The notes below the pieces were generated by a model. That model was not told where the DNA came from. It searched no databases and saw only the letters and a program-made list of their open reading frames with translations. The translations under genes and the position numbers were made by a program. Positions 8,255 to 16,241 of a stretch of 54,772 bases of DNA are shown one piece after another (within the stretch, counting starts at the first letter, position 1; every line of letters starts with the position of its first letter). The stretch comes from Pseudomonadota bacterium (GTDB taxonomy: Bacteria > Pseudomonadota > Alphaproteobacteria > Rhizobiales > Devosiaceae). The stretch spans positions 1-54,772 of the forward strand of contig JAEZKB010000122.1 of the NCBI GenBank assembly GCA_023415605.1, given 5' to 3'.

Positions 8255-10453
8255 TTACCTCTCCTTCTTGCGGTTGCGCTTCATGATGGGCGCGGTATCG
8301 AATGCCGGGACGCCGGCAACGACCAAGCCTGGCGAGACGGGCTCGGTGAGCACGGGTGCCATCGCGGCATCCGGCGACGGGGCGGTACGGGTGTGAACCG
8401 ATCCCAGAAGCGCGGAGTCCGCCGTGAGGCCGTGCTCGTCGCCGTCCGGGTCGCGGTCGTAGAGGACGAATACGCGAAGATCGTTCTCGATCTTGTCGAT
8501 CATATCCGCGGTCCAGTGGACGTTCTCGAGCTTGAAGTAGTCCTCGGCCTTCTTCGCCTCCCGCTCGATATCGAGGAGCGCGGGGGCGATGTACTGGGCG
8601 AAGTCGATCCGGGCCTGCTCGCCATGGCGGCGAGCCAACTCCATGTTCTTGTTCACCCATTCATCGAGCGTGACTCCTTCGAGTTCGCGAGGGCCCGGAA
8701 TGGTGATCCAGTCCTCGCCGCACAGCACGCTGATGCGACCGAGGTTCTGATCGTCGACCTTGATGGCGACGACGTGCGGACCACGGGCCGCCATGATGAT
8801 GTCGAGCCATCCGGAGTGGTAGATGATGTTCATGAACCGGATGCCGGCGCGCGTCAGCTTGCGATGCACGAGCCGACCGAATGCGATGCGGATCTCGTCG
8901 TCGTTCGGCGGCGCCTTGGACTGCAGTCGTCCGCGGATCTCCTCGAATTGACGAGCGGACGACTGCAGCACGCGGCTGCGGGGACGGTAATGGAGCACGT
9001 CCACGACGTAGCGGATGAGCAGCTTCATGAACTGATCGACGAAGAGGCTCGCCCGCTTCTGCGGATCCTGCTCGTCGCGACCACGCGATCGGATGCTGCT
9101 GCCGGTGCGGCCAGTGATCCTGGTGATGAAGTCGACGTCCATGGTGCGGAAGATGCGCTCGATCCGGCCACGGAGGTTGGCGCGACCGGCGGCCGTGAAG
9201 GTCAGCCGATCCACGAGGGCGTAGGCGGAGCCCATGAACAGAGCATTGCGGTACGCGCCGCCGGAGTCGGACTTAATCTCCTCGATACCGATCCGCATGT
9301 CCCAAGGCGCTTGGCACCCGGCCGCCTTGGCGATCGCGGACTTGTCGGAAACCGACATGCGCAACGCGCTGGTGGTAAGCTCCGAGTTCTCGCTCAGTCC
9401 CTTGGTCAAGCCTACGATGGAGCCCGTAGCGGCCTCGACCACGACTGCGAGCGTCAACCGCTGCTCCCACTCCTCATCGGTGAAGAGAGCACGTGCCTTC
9501 GGATTGAGCAGGCTGAACACATGGGTGGTCCAGCAGTCGTGCAGCGTCATCTCGCCGAGGCGGCGATAGACAGGGCCCTTGGCGACGTGTCGCAGGTCCT
9601 GCACCATGCGCTTCTTGCCGAGGCGCCCACCCAGAACGACGGACGCGGGGAGTTCCTCGATTGCCTTCTTCACACCATAGACGGTGGCGAGCGGAATCTG
9701 GTTATCCTCGCCGATAACGGCATTGAGGCCCATGATCTCGATGTTGATGCGCTCGCAAACGCTTGCCAGCGTCGGGTTCTTCTCGCTGGCGTACGTCTCC
9801 ACCCTTGATGTGATCTGGGTCCACGTGCGGGGGTCGATCGACTTGCCGCCCTCGCCGTGCGCGTTGGTGTTGGGGACCAGCGCCCAGAAGTCGCAACCGG
9901 ACGCCATCCATTTCGCGTACCACTTGAGATAAGTCTTGGCGCAGGGTCTCAGGCGGTCAGGATCGATGTCGCTGCTCGAGCCGAGAGTAGGAGCACTGCC
10001 GAACTTCCTCTTGCGGCGCTCCTTGCCATGATCAAAGTCGCTGTCCTCAAGGTGTTGCCTCCAGCGTTCGGCGACGGCGGCCGCATTGGCCTCGATCAGC
10101 TTTGCAAAGTAGCCGCGTGTCTCCTTGAAGTTCTCATCGTTGTCGCGGGCATCGCGTGCCACTTCCATCCAAAAAGAGCAGATAAAGCCAGTGGCGCGCT
10201 GAGTTGCGGTAAGTGCGCCGAGCGCAGCGTGGGTCTGGGTTTCGGAGACGAGGAAGACCCGCTTTGCGTCCTTGAGGGATTGGTACTCGTCCTCTGTGAG
10301 GAGACGATTCCTCACCGGCCGTTCCTTTGTCTGCAGATCGTGGCCGATGCCGGCGCGGAAGTTGACAGCCCGCCAGGCTACGCCATCGATCACGATGTCG
10401 ACGAATGGATTGAGTTCGCGTCCGCAGAGCGGGTTCTTAGAATTGATCTTCAT
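8255..10453 (-). CDS. tnsB: TnsB/TniA DDE transposase
   Basis: A 732-residue transposase with an rve (RNase H fold) core. The triad is D306 in L-H-D-C-W, D396 in K-S-D-S-G-G and E432 in R-G-R-I-E-R-I-F, giving exact D-D-35-E spacing. The N-terminal 290 residues should hold the helix-turn-helix modules that bind transposon ends, and the C-terminal 200 residues the beta-barrel and TnsC-interacting tail. It joins transposon 3' ends to target DNA. The gene overlaps the end of tnsA by 17 bases. All catalytic residues are present, so the protein looks functional. Confidence 0.9.
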   Translation of the reverse strand: MKINSKNPLCGRELNPFVDIVIDGVAWRAVNFRAGIGHDLQTKERPVRNRLLTEDEYQSLKDAKRVFLVSETQTHAALGALTATQRATGFICSFWMEVARDARDNDENFKETRGYFAKLIEANAAAVAERWRQHLEDSDFDHGKERRKRKFGSAPTLGSSSDIDPDRLRPCAKTYLKWYAKWMASGCDFWALVPNTNAHGEGGKSIDPRTWTQITSRVETYASEKNPTLASVCERINIEIMGLNAVIGEDNQIPLATVYGVKKAIEELPASVVLGGRLGKKRMVQDLRHVAKGPVYRRLGEMTLHDCWTTHVFSLLNPKARALFTDEEWEQRLTLAVVVEAATGSIVGLTKGLSENSELTTSALRMSVSDKSAIAKAAGCQAPWDMRIGIEEIKSDSGGAYRNALFMGSAYALVDRLTFTAAGRANLRGRIERIFRTMDVDFITRITGRTGSSIRSRGRDEQDPQKRASLFVDQFMKLLIRYVVDVLHYRPRSRVLQSSARQFEEIRGRLQSKAPPNDDEIRIAFGRLVHRKLTRAGIRFMNIIYHSGWLDIIMAARGPHVVAIKVDDQNLGRISVLCGEDWITIPGPRELEGVTLDEWVNKNMELARRHGEQARIDFAQYIAPALLDIEREAKKAEDYFKLENVHWTADMIDKIENDLRVFVLYDRDPDGDEHGLTADSALLGSVHTRTAPSPDAAMAPVLTEPVSPGLVVAGVPAFDTAPIMKRNRKKER

Positions 10454-11267
10454 GGTTCTTCTCCTTGTTGTTGCTGACCACCATGGTGGTCTCGTCGATC
10501 TCGCCGGGGTTCACCTGCCTAAGGACGCCTTGGAAGATGAGCATCGCGACCGTTCGGAAGACGGAAGCGGCGCCACCCCAAGGCTTGGCGAACTGGTCGA
10601 CGGAGATCGGTTCGACGACGGCCGCGGCGGCCCTCGCCATCTCCTTGCGGTGGAGCCAGTGCCCGTCGTTCCTGACCGAATGGAACAGGCGAAAATTGGC
10701 GAGGGCCCATTGCGGCAGGTCCTCCTCGGTGATGAGCTGCACGCGGTCGGCGTCCTTGACCGACATCTGATCGAGGATCAGACGGTTGAGGGCGTCGGTG
10801 CCGAGCTTGGCCGCCCTGCCTCGGGGCTTGACCGAGACGACCGTGTTCGTCCCATCCGCGTAGCTGACCCTCTGGTCGAAGACCGTCCAGGTGCGCTTGC
10901 CCTCTGCGTTGACGTAGAAGACCGGACCGAACTGAGGATGCAGCCTGATGGCGAACCGGTCTGCCAAGTAGCGGAGCGAGGCGTTCATCTCGAGCTGCCC
11001 CTCGGCCTCCTTGACCAAGAAATCGATGGGATCGAGATAGAAGCAGGACGAGCGCCCCGACGACTTCTTGGGCGGTTCGGGGATTTCGCGTGCAGGCTGA
11101 TAGTCGACGTTGCTCTTGCTGTGCTCCACCGGCACCGACACCTGCAGCGTGGATCGATCCGGCCCTCGTGAGGCCGGCCAAACGGAGACGAAGTCGGACT
11201 TCGGGGCGAGCGGCTTGGTCGTGCGGCCACGAGCGGGCGCACGCGGTCGGTCCATGACCACGGACAT
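10437..11267 (-). CDS. tnsA: TnsA-like endonuclease
   Basis: A 276-residue protein with the TnsA PD-(D/E)xK pattern: an acidic helix with E89/E93 and L-R-Y-L-A-D-R, then W-T-V-F-D131 and S-V-K147-P. The D-to-K spacing of 16 residues is like that of Tn7 TnsA. The C-terminal part (about 175-240) has the W-A-L-A-N-F-R-L helix typical of the winged-helix half. TnsA cuts the 5' ends, allowing cut-and-paste transposition. Its presence separates this element from Tn5053/Tn402-type elements, which lack it and form cointegrates. First of the four conserved genes; two unknown genes precede it. Confidence 0.8.
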   Translation of the reverse strand: MSVVMDRPRAPARGRTTKPLAPKSDFVSVWPASRGPDRSTLQVSVPVEHSKSNVDYQPAREIPEPPKKSSGRSSCFYLDPIDFLVKEAEGQLEMNASLRYLADRFAIRLHPQFGPVFYVNAEGKRTWTVFDQRVSYADGTNTVVSVKPRGRAAKLGTDALNRLILDQMSVKDADRVQLITEEDLPQWALANFRLFHSVRNDGHWLHRKEMARAAAAVVEPISVDQFAKPWGGAASVFRTVAMLIFQGVLRQVNPGEIDETTMVVSNNKEKNHEDQF

Positions 11268-11319
11268 TGTCTACTCCTGATGTTGGGGGTGCTCGCCGGC
11301 GCCGGCCGACGAACGAAGT

Positions 11320-11595
11320 CTAGAGCCGCGCGGTGCGCTTTGGCGGATCTAGCCGACGGGACTCTGCGCAGTGCAGCCAGAAGGCTCGCAGCCACGGGTC
11401 CGCCTTGCGTCGCTCTTCGGCCAGTCGCCAGTCGTCAAAAGACTGGCGCTCGCCGCGATATGCGTCACGGCCGCAGACCCTGTTCCGTCGCTGGATCTCC
11501 ACGATGAAGTCCGCATCGACCGCGGCAGTCGCCGTGGCGACGCAGGCGTCACGAGCCATACGACTGCGAAGCCGGTCCGGCTTGTTGCTGGGCAT
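11320..11595 (-). CDS. Hypothetical small basic protein upstream of tnsA
   Basis: A 91-residue Arg-rich protein with no recognised domain. It contains a helix-forming middle with C-G-R-D-A-Y-R-G-E and D-D-W-R-L-A-E-E-R, and no signal or membrane segment. The start at 11595 lies two bases after the stop of the upstream gene, and 52 bases separate its end from tnsA, so it is in the transposition operon. Accessory genes in this position in other Tn7-like elements vary widely. A role in DNA binding or in transposition control is only an inference from position and charge. Confidence 0.5.
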   Translation of the reverse strand: MPSNKPDRLRSRMARDACVATATAAVDADFIVEIQRRNRVCGRDAYRGERQSFDDWRLAEERRKADPWLRAFWLHCAESRRLDPPKRTARL

Positions 11596-11597
11596 GA

Positions 11598-12203
11598 TCA
11601 AGCCTCCCCGCCGATAATGAACTGACGTGCGGCCAGGCGCTCGATCGGCGACTTCGCGCCGGGCACAGCGGGAGACTTGCGGTGGTGCCAATAGAGCACC
11701 TGCTCCAACGTAGCCTCGACGAACATGCGGCGATGCTCGGCGGTGGAGAGATCCGCCCATCCCATGGCCGCCTCGTAGGCACATGCGACCGACAGACTCC
11801 TGGCGATGTCGAAGGCGGATCGCTCATACCGGCCCATGCGGTCCCAACCAATCTGCCTGACATGGATGGTGCGTCCCGACGCGCGCCGAACGGCTTCCGG
11901 CAATGCGCGGGCATCTCGTGCGCCTGTCGTGATCACCTCCACGGTGGCACCCTTCGGAACGTGAAGGTCTCGAAGAGCGTACGAGATCGTGCGGCCCAGA
12001 ATGCGAGCAGTGATGGTCTCGTCGACGCTCGCGGCGCACACCATGTCCGTGCCGGGATCGAATACCAGGCTCAGGTGCTGGTCCGCGAGCGCGGTCCGCC
12101 CCTTGATGGGCGTCGTGGCGAGCACAAGGCCATCGGCTCCGGGTTGGTGGGGCGTGGCCCCTCGTGCGTCATTGCACTGCAATTCTTGGATCAAGCTGTT
12201 CAT
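11598..12203 (-). CDS. Hypothetical protein, first gene of the tns operon
   Basis: A 201-residue soluble protein of no firm family. The start at 12203 has a clear AGGAG site. Residues 40-110 look like an alternating strand-helix fold beginning L-S-L-V-F-D-P-G-T and followed by V-E-V-I-T-T-G and T-I-H-V-R-Q-I. The D-P-G-T strand is reminiscent of RNase H/RuvC-like folds, but the other acidic residues cannot be aligned by eye. It heads the minus-strand operon leading into tnsA-tnsB-tnsC-tniQ, so a part in transposition or its control is plausible. Otherwise unknown. Confidence 0.5.
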   Translation of the reverse strand: MNSLIQELQCNDARGATPHQPGADGLVLATTPIKGRTALADQHLSLVFDPGTDMVCAASVDETITARILGRTISYALRDLHVPKGATVEVITTGARDARALPEAVRRASGRTIHVRQIGWDRMGRYERSAFDIARSLSVACAYEAAMGWADLSTAEHRRMFVEATLEQVLYWHHRKSPAVPGAKSPIERLAARQFIIGGEA

Positions 12204-12504
12204 CGACTTCTCCTTCTCGCCAACCCCGTGGGGCGGCGTGTTGAGGACGAACTTAGGCAAGGGCTGGCTTCCCTTTCAACCAAAAATATTAGATTAATCA
12301 ATGAGTTAGATACACTTCGGATCGAGCGAGCGGCCAATCCATCTCCAATTGATGGGACGAATGGGGGAGGGCCGAGCCTCTCCCTTCCTCGATTGGTGGG
12401 ATGAAAACGTCGAACGAGGCGGGTACCGTCCTTCTGCGGGGTGTTCCGGGAGGATGGATTCTTGCAACCGTGAGCCGCATTCTTTGGGGGAACCAAAGGA
12501 GAAC
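12204..12504. promoter_or_regulatory. Divergent intergenic region with AT-rich block
   Basis: About 300 bases separate the tns operon from the plus-strand genes. A strikingly AT-rich patch (12275-12312, with AAAATATTAGATTAATCAAT) stands out against the GC-rich surroundings and is the likely promoter area for both directions. No firm -35/-10 pair was assigned and no gene is supported. Confidence 0.4.
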
Positions 12505-12858
12505 ATGGTGACCAAGTTCCAAGAGTACTGCAACAACGTGCGCGACGACGTCCTGGAAGAGATCGAGCAGGCCGGGGCGGGGGCAGACCCCGACGACGAA
12601 TTCGAACTCCAACATCTGATGGAGGCGTCGGTAGACGCGTTCTTCGACATCGAAAAGATGACTTCCCGGCAGCTGCTCACTCTGCTGAGCGAGAACCTCG
12701 GCTTCATGGAGGAAGAGGCCGACGTATCGGGTGGGGACATCAACAATGCGATCTTCGACTTCCTGAAGAACAAGATCTACGACACCGTCGAGAAGCAGGT
12801 GGAGCCGACCTTCGACAGGATGGTTGCAGCGCGGGCGTCCCGGCTAAACCAGCCGTAA
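12505..12858 (+). CDS. Hypothetical acidic protein
   Basis: A 117-residue acidic, helical protein with no recognised domain. The start at 12505 is backed by AAAGGAGA a few bases upstream; the longer in-frame extension lacks such a site and reads through the divergent promoter area. Residues 25-80 contain several D/E clusters and amphipathic helices (E-L-Q-H-L-M-E-A-S-V-D-A-F-F-D). There is no signal or membrane segment. It is followed after 69 bases by another plus-strand unknown gene. Function unknown; possibly a DNA-mimic or adaptor in view of its charge, but this is speculation. Confidence 0.5.
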   Translation: MVTKFQEYCNNVRDDVLEEIEQAGAGADPDDEFELQHLMEASVDAFFDIEKMTSRQLLTLLSENLGFMEEEADVSGGDINNAIFDFLKNKIYDTVEKQVEPTFDRMVAARASRLNQP

Positions 12859-12897
12859 ACCTTCACGCTTCACCTGCCCTCAACTGAAGAGCAGGCA

Positions 12898-12925
12898 AGG
12901 TCCCCCTGCAGATCCAGGGGGACCT
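12898..12925 (+). promoter_or_regulatory. Strong hairpin covering the ribosome binding site of the next gene
   Basis: An 11-base perfect stem (AGGTCCCCCTG at 12898-12908 with CAGGGGGACCT at 12915-12925) and a 6-base loop end two bases before the ATG at 12928. The purine-rich part of the right arm is the only candidate Shine-Dalgarno sequence. It could hold back translation or end the upstream transcript, though it lacks a T-run. Confidence 0.45.
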
Positions 12926-12927
12926 CC

Positions 12928-13737
12928 ATGAAAAAACGTGCCAAATCCAAACCTCAGTTCACGATCGACCGGCTCCGGCTGTTCCGGGATGTGGCGGTCG
13001 CCGCACGATCCACGCCCAAGAAAAGCGTTGCGAAAGTGCTGGCCGAGAAGAAGCTGAACAAAAGTGCCTATGGCCGAGAGGTGCGCGCCCTTGAGGATAT
13101 CCTGGGCGTCTATTTCCTCCAGCGCGTGATCCGCAATCCAGCACTCGAGAAGGACGGCGAGCAGCGCATCGATCATCCTCTGGAAGCCAAGGCCCTGCAG
13201 GACGCCCTTCGCGCCGAGTTCGGCGAGATGCTCGCCGTGGCCGAGCAGAAGAAGGTGGAGGCGAAGCTGGAGGAGGAGAAGGCGAAGACCCTTCGCAAGT
13301 TTGGTCGCGAGCCCAATCAGGAGGAAGTGGACTCCATCCGCAGGAAAGCGAGTAGCCACGGCGCCATCAGCACGCGTTCCAAATCGGACCTGACCCCGAC
13401 CGGAGAGGTATGGGCGGACTTCGCCGAGATCGTCGTCTCGCTCTACGACATCACGCTGGCGGCGACGCGGACGTCGACGCGGAGCAATGACTTCAAGACT
13501 TTCGGTTCGCATCAGCGTGGCGTTCTCTTTCGCAAGGACATGGTAACGTTTCCGAACGAGACGGATATCGGCCGGTACCGCCAGTGGCTGGCCCATTACA
13601 GGGACGGAATCCGGAGAGCGAACGAGATGTTGGCAGCAGGCGACAGTGGTCCTGAGAACCTGGTGCGGCTTCTAGATGGTCACGACACCGACTATGACGA
13701 TAATGGCAACCTTCGCGAATGGGCTCGCCCCGCGTAG
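12928..13737 (+). CDS. Protein with LysR-like N-terminal HTH and unknown C-terminal part
   Basis: A 269-residue protein. Residues 11-65 resemble the winged HTH of LysR-type regulators: a starting T-I-D-R-L-R-L-F helix, an A-A-R-S turn, and V-R-A-L-E-D-I-L-G-V-Y-F-L-Q-R at the wing. The rest does not look like the LysR effector domain. It contains a long charged coiled-coil-like helix (about 95-140, rich in E, K and A) and a C-terminal part of unknown fold. It may be a DNA-binding protein that oligomerises through the coiled coil. It converges with the minus-strand protease operon, with only 3 bases between. Confidence 0.5.
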   Translation: MKKRAKSKPQFTIDRLRLFRDVAVAARSTPKKSVAKVLAEKKLNKSAYGREVRALEDILGVYFLQRVIRNPALEKDGEQRIDHPLEAKALQDALRAEFGEMLAVAEQKKVEAKLEEEKAKTLRKFGREPNQEEVDSIRRKASSHGAISTRSKSDLTPTGEVWADFAEIVVSLYDITLAATRTSTRSNDFKTFGSHQRGVLFRKDMVTFPNETDIGRYRQWLAHYRDGIRRANEMLAAGDSGPENLVRLLDGHDTDYDDNGNLREWARPA

Positions 13738-13740
13738 CCA

Positions 13741-13950
13741 TCAAGCATCGTCACGCGAATCCGAAGTTGCCGGGCGCCGCGGGAAGGGGATGACCTCCGC
13801 TCCCCTTGCGCGACGCTCGGCCTCGATCAGAGTTCGGCGGGCGACCGCTCCGATGGCGTCGTGCGCAGCTTGTTCGAAGCATTCCTCGCCCAGGGCATCG
13901 TGCGCCCGGACGAGGACGGTGAGAACGCGAACGAGCAGCACCTCATCCAT
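13741..13950 (-). CDS. Hypothetical small protein, last gene of the protease operon
   Basis: A 69-residue helical protein with no recognised domain. The sequence begins M-D-E-V-L-L-V-R-V-L and continues with an Ala-rich helix and a basic tail ending P-F-P-R-R-P. It overlaps the stop of the FtsH-like gene by 8 bases, so it is the last gene of that operon and likely translated in a coupled way. Function unknown. The tight overlap with the protease makes an adaptor or regulator role possible, but nothing in the sequence shows this. Confidence 0.5.
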   Translation of the reverse strand: MDEVLLVRVLTVLVRAHDALGEECFEQAAHDAIGAVARRTLIEAERRARGAEVIPFPRRPATSDSRDDA

Positions 13951-15928
13951 TGGTGGCCGCCTTATCGATCCAGCTGTCGCTGGATTTCAGCAACAGTTCG
14001 AACCTTGCGCGACCGATGTGGCGCTCGGCCATGAGGTGCTTGGCAACGTGCTCGATGATTGCGCGATGCTCACCTACCACGGCCATCGCACGTTCGTACG
14101 TGCGTGCGAGATCCTCCTCGACCGCCTTCGCCAGTGCAGGGTTGATCGCCAGTACGTGCGAGATTTCCTCGGCTCCGCCCCTATAGAGCAGACTCCCTCT
14201 AGCGCCCGTGCTCGCGTGCAGCATTCCGATCGCCCGGGTGGCCACGGCCAGGTCGCTCAGGCTGGAGCCGCCAGAGCCCACTCCAGGGTCGCCTAGGAAA
14301 AGTTCTTCGGCGGCCCGACCCGCCAGTGCCTGCAGGGCCACTCGCTCGATCCCCTCAGGGGTGCTCGCCTTCCCGTCGTGCCCCAGCCTCGTGAAACCGC
14401 CCGACCCGCTCCTGGCGATGATCGAGACGTCAAGTACGGGCCCCAGCCCGATCTCCTCCGCCACCACCGCGTGAGCCGCCTCGTGAAGGCAGGTTCGCCA
14501 AACGTCGGCCGATGAACGCTGATCGCTTGGAGCGATCGCGGTCGCCAGATCGTCGAACTGCATTGGCCTCCCGGCGGCCCGTGCCGAGCGGCGAGCAGCC
14601 TTGACCCAGCCGACGACGTCCGCTCCCGTGGAACCCACCGCGATGCCGGCCAGGCCGTGCAGATCTGCAGCCGGCAGATCGCCATTCAGATGTTGGCGCA
14701 GGATGCCCTCCAACGCGTCATGGTCCGGCAATGGCACCTCCAGCAACGGGTGCATTCGGCCGGGTCTCAGTAGAGCCTCGTCCAATCTCTCCGGATTGTT
14801 CGTGGTTCCGACGATCACCACGCCGCTCGTCTTGCCCGCCACTGCGCCATCCAGCGCCGAAAGGATGTGGTTCACCACGGGCAACCACCAGTCCCTGCCC
14901 CGGCGATCCAAGTCGTTTCTCCGTGGGATTCCCTCCAGCTCGTCTAGCAGGATCAGGGAGGGGGCGTGAGCCTGAGCACGAGCGAGGAGTTCGTCGAATT
15001 GCTTGATAACGCTGTCCAGATAGCCCGCTGAGTTGGCGAACCACGCCGACACCGAGGAAGCGAAGAAGGTGAGACCTGCAGTCCTGGCGACGCTTCGAGC
15101 AAACTGGGTCTTGCCTACGCCCGCACTCCCATAGAGCACCGACCGCGAACTCAGGGAGGACCACGGGATCTCCCCTCGCCTCCAAGCTGCCACGTCCTCA
15201 ACGAGATCCTTTGCCCACTCGGCCGCCTGACCATAGCCGTGAAGCTCGTCGAGGAGGGGAGCGTCGGAAACGTCGTCACCACCGCGGCGAATGGACCTGG
15301 CGGCTCGCCGAAGACGATCGGCGCACTCCGCAGCGCTACTCGACTCGCGGATGCATCCGGCGATCTGGTGGAAGCTCATTCCGGCCGCGACGTCTTCAGG
15401 CAGGTCGATCGGCAGCTCGCCGGTCACCGCCTTGATCACTCTGCTCAGGACGGTTCGGCCGGGCGCCGGGATCTTCACGATGTCGTCGGCCAGCGACAGC
15501 AGGTCCGGCGGCAGCAGACGCGTTGGATCCTGCGAGATCGCGAAGATGCGCCCGCCGTTCGCCAGGCTGCGCACGAGACGTCCCACCTGATCGTCTTCCT
15601 TTCCCTTCAACGGGGTGCTGCGCGAGATCCATCCCGTCCAGTCCGCCGCTTCCTGCAGAGATTGGCAAAGAGGGACGACCATGTCGGCCGATGGTGCCTC
15701 GACGATGAGACAGTATCCGTCCCGATCCTTGATCGAGGCCATCGACCCCAGTCGTTCCTGCACCATCTCGTCGGGGATCAGCTCCACCGCGATGGGATTG
15801 CGCTGGTGTTCTTCTTGATCGTCGTCCTCGTCGTGTTCGAGATCCAAGCCAGTACCTCTTCGAAGTTGCGCGATCCTCATGAAGTCCCGAATGCCGGGAC
15901 GCTTCTTCATGTCGACGTCGTCAAGCAT
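13943..15928 (-). CDS. Soluble FtsH-like AAA+ ATPase with M41 zinc protease domain
   Basis: A 661-residue protein. The N-terminal 230 residues are of unknown fold with a second P-loop-like strand region (Y-C-L-I-V-E-A-P-S). The AAA+ module has Walker A G-S-A-G-V-G-K-T (267-274), Walker B L-I-L-L-D-E (325-330), G-T-T-N-N sensor (375-379) and the arginine finger in L-L-R-P-G-R. The C-terminal peptidase has the zinc motif HEAAH (482-486) and the third ligand Asp near 559 in S-D-L-A-V-A-T. No membrane helix is seen, unlike housekeeping FtsH. It should be a cytosolic ATP-dependent protease. It overlaps both neighbours by 8 bases in a tight operon. Confidence 0.8.
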   Translation of the reverse strand: MLDDVDMKKRPGIRDFMRIAQLRRGTGLDLEHDEDDDQEEHQRNPIAVELIPDEMVQERLGSMASIKDRDGYCLIVEAPSADMVVPLCQSLQEAADWTGWISRSTPLKGKEDDQVGRLVRSLANGGRIFAISQDPTRLLPPDLLSLADDIVKIPAPGRTVLSRVIKAVTGELPIDLPEDVAAGMSFHQIAGCIRESSSAAECADRLRRAARSIRRGGDDVSDAPLLDELHGYGQAAEWAKDLVEDVAAWRRGEIPWSSLSSRSVLYGSAGVGKTQFARSVARTAGLTFFASSVSAWFANSAGYLDSVIKQFDELLARAQAHAPSLILLDELEGIPRRNDLDRRGRDWWLPVVNHILSALDGAVAGKTSGVVIVGTTNNPERLDEALLRPGRMHPLLEVPLPDHDALEGILRQHLNGDLPAADLHGLAGIAVGSTGADVVGWVKAARRSARAAGRPMQFDDLATAIAPSDQRSSADVWRTCLHEAAHAVVAEEIGLGPVLDVSIIARSGSGGFTRLGHDGKASTPEGIERVALQALAGRAAEELFLGDPGVGSGGSSLSDLAVATRAIGMLHASTGARGSLLYRGGAEEISHVLAINPALAKAVEEDLARTYERAMAVVGEHRAIIEHVAKHLMAERHIGRARFELLLKSSDSWIDKAATNG

Positions 15929-16241
15929 CGCCGGTCTCCTCGCACGAGGACACGAGCCGGTAGAAACGGGACAGCGTTCGCGCCCATTTTCGATCCTCGG
16001 CCAGTGCGAATACCCCCGAGGTCAACCCCGTTCGACCTTCACCGATCCGCGGATGGCCGTGGATGACGCCTTCAAGCGCCATCTGCCGGCGAAACGTCGG
16101 GTGCCATTTCGTCAGCACCGGTGCGGTAGTGAGATCGGGATGCTCACCGCCCGCAAGACGCCTCAGATCGCGTGCCAACTCCTCCAGCATCTTGGCAGTC
16201 TGGTACGGATCGGAGCCTAGGAAATCGGTGTGCCCCTTCAT
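15921..16241 (-). CDS. Hypothetical small protein upstream of FtsH-like protease
   Basis: A 106-residue soluble protein with a helical first half (Y-Q-T-A-K-M-L-E-E-L-A-R-D-L) and a basic middle. No domain is recognised with confidence. The start at 16241 overlaps the stop of the upstream gene by ATGA, and its own stop overlaps the FtsH-like start by 8 bases. Such couplings on both sides indicate the products work together or need fixed ratios. It could be a protease substrate adaptor; this is an inference from position only. Confidence 0.55.
   Translation of the reverse strand: MKGHTDFLGSDPYQTAKMLEELARDLRRLAGGEHPDLTTAPVLTKWHPTFRRQMALEGVIHGHPRIGEGRTGLTSGVFALAEDRKWARTLSRFYRLVSSCEETGDA

Noticed and set aside
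8255..10453. Glu instead of Asp in the A-V-V-V-E-A strand of TnsB, seeming to break the DDE triad
   Set aside because: The first catalytic Asp of this fold lies earlier, in L-H-D-C-W (D306), so D306-D396-E432 is complete with normal spacing.
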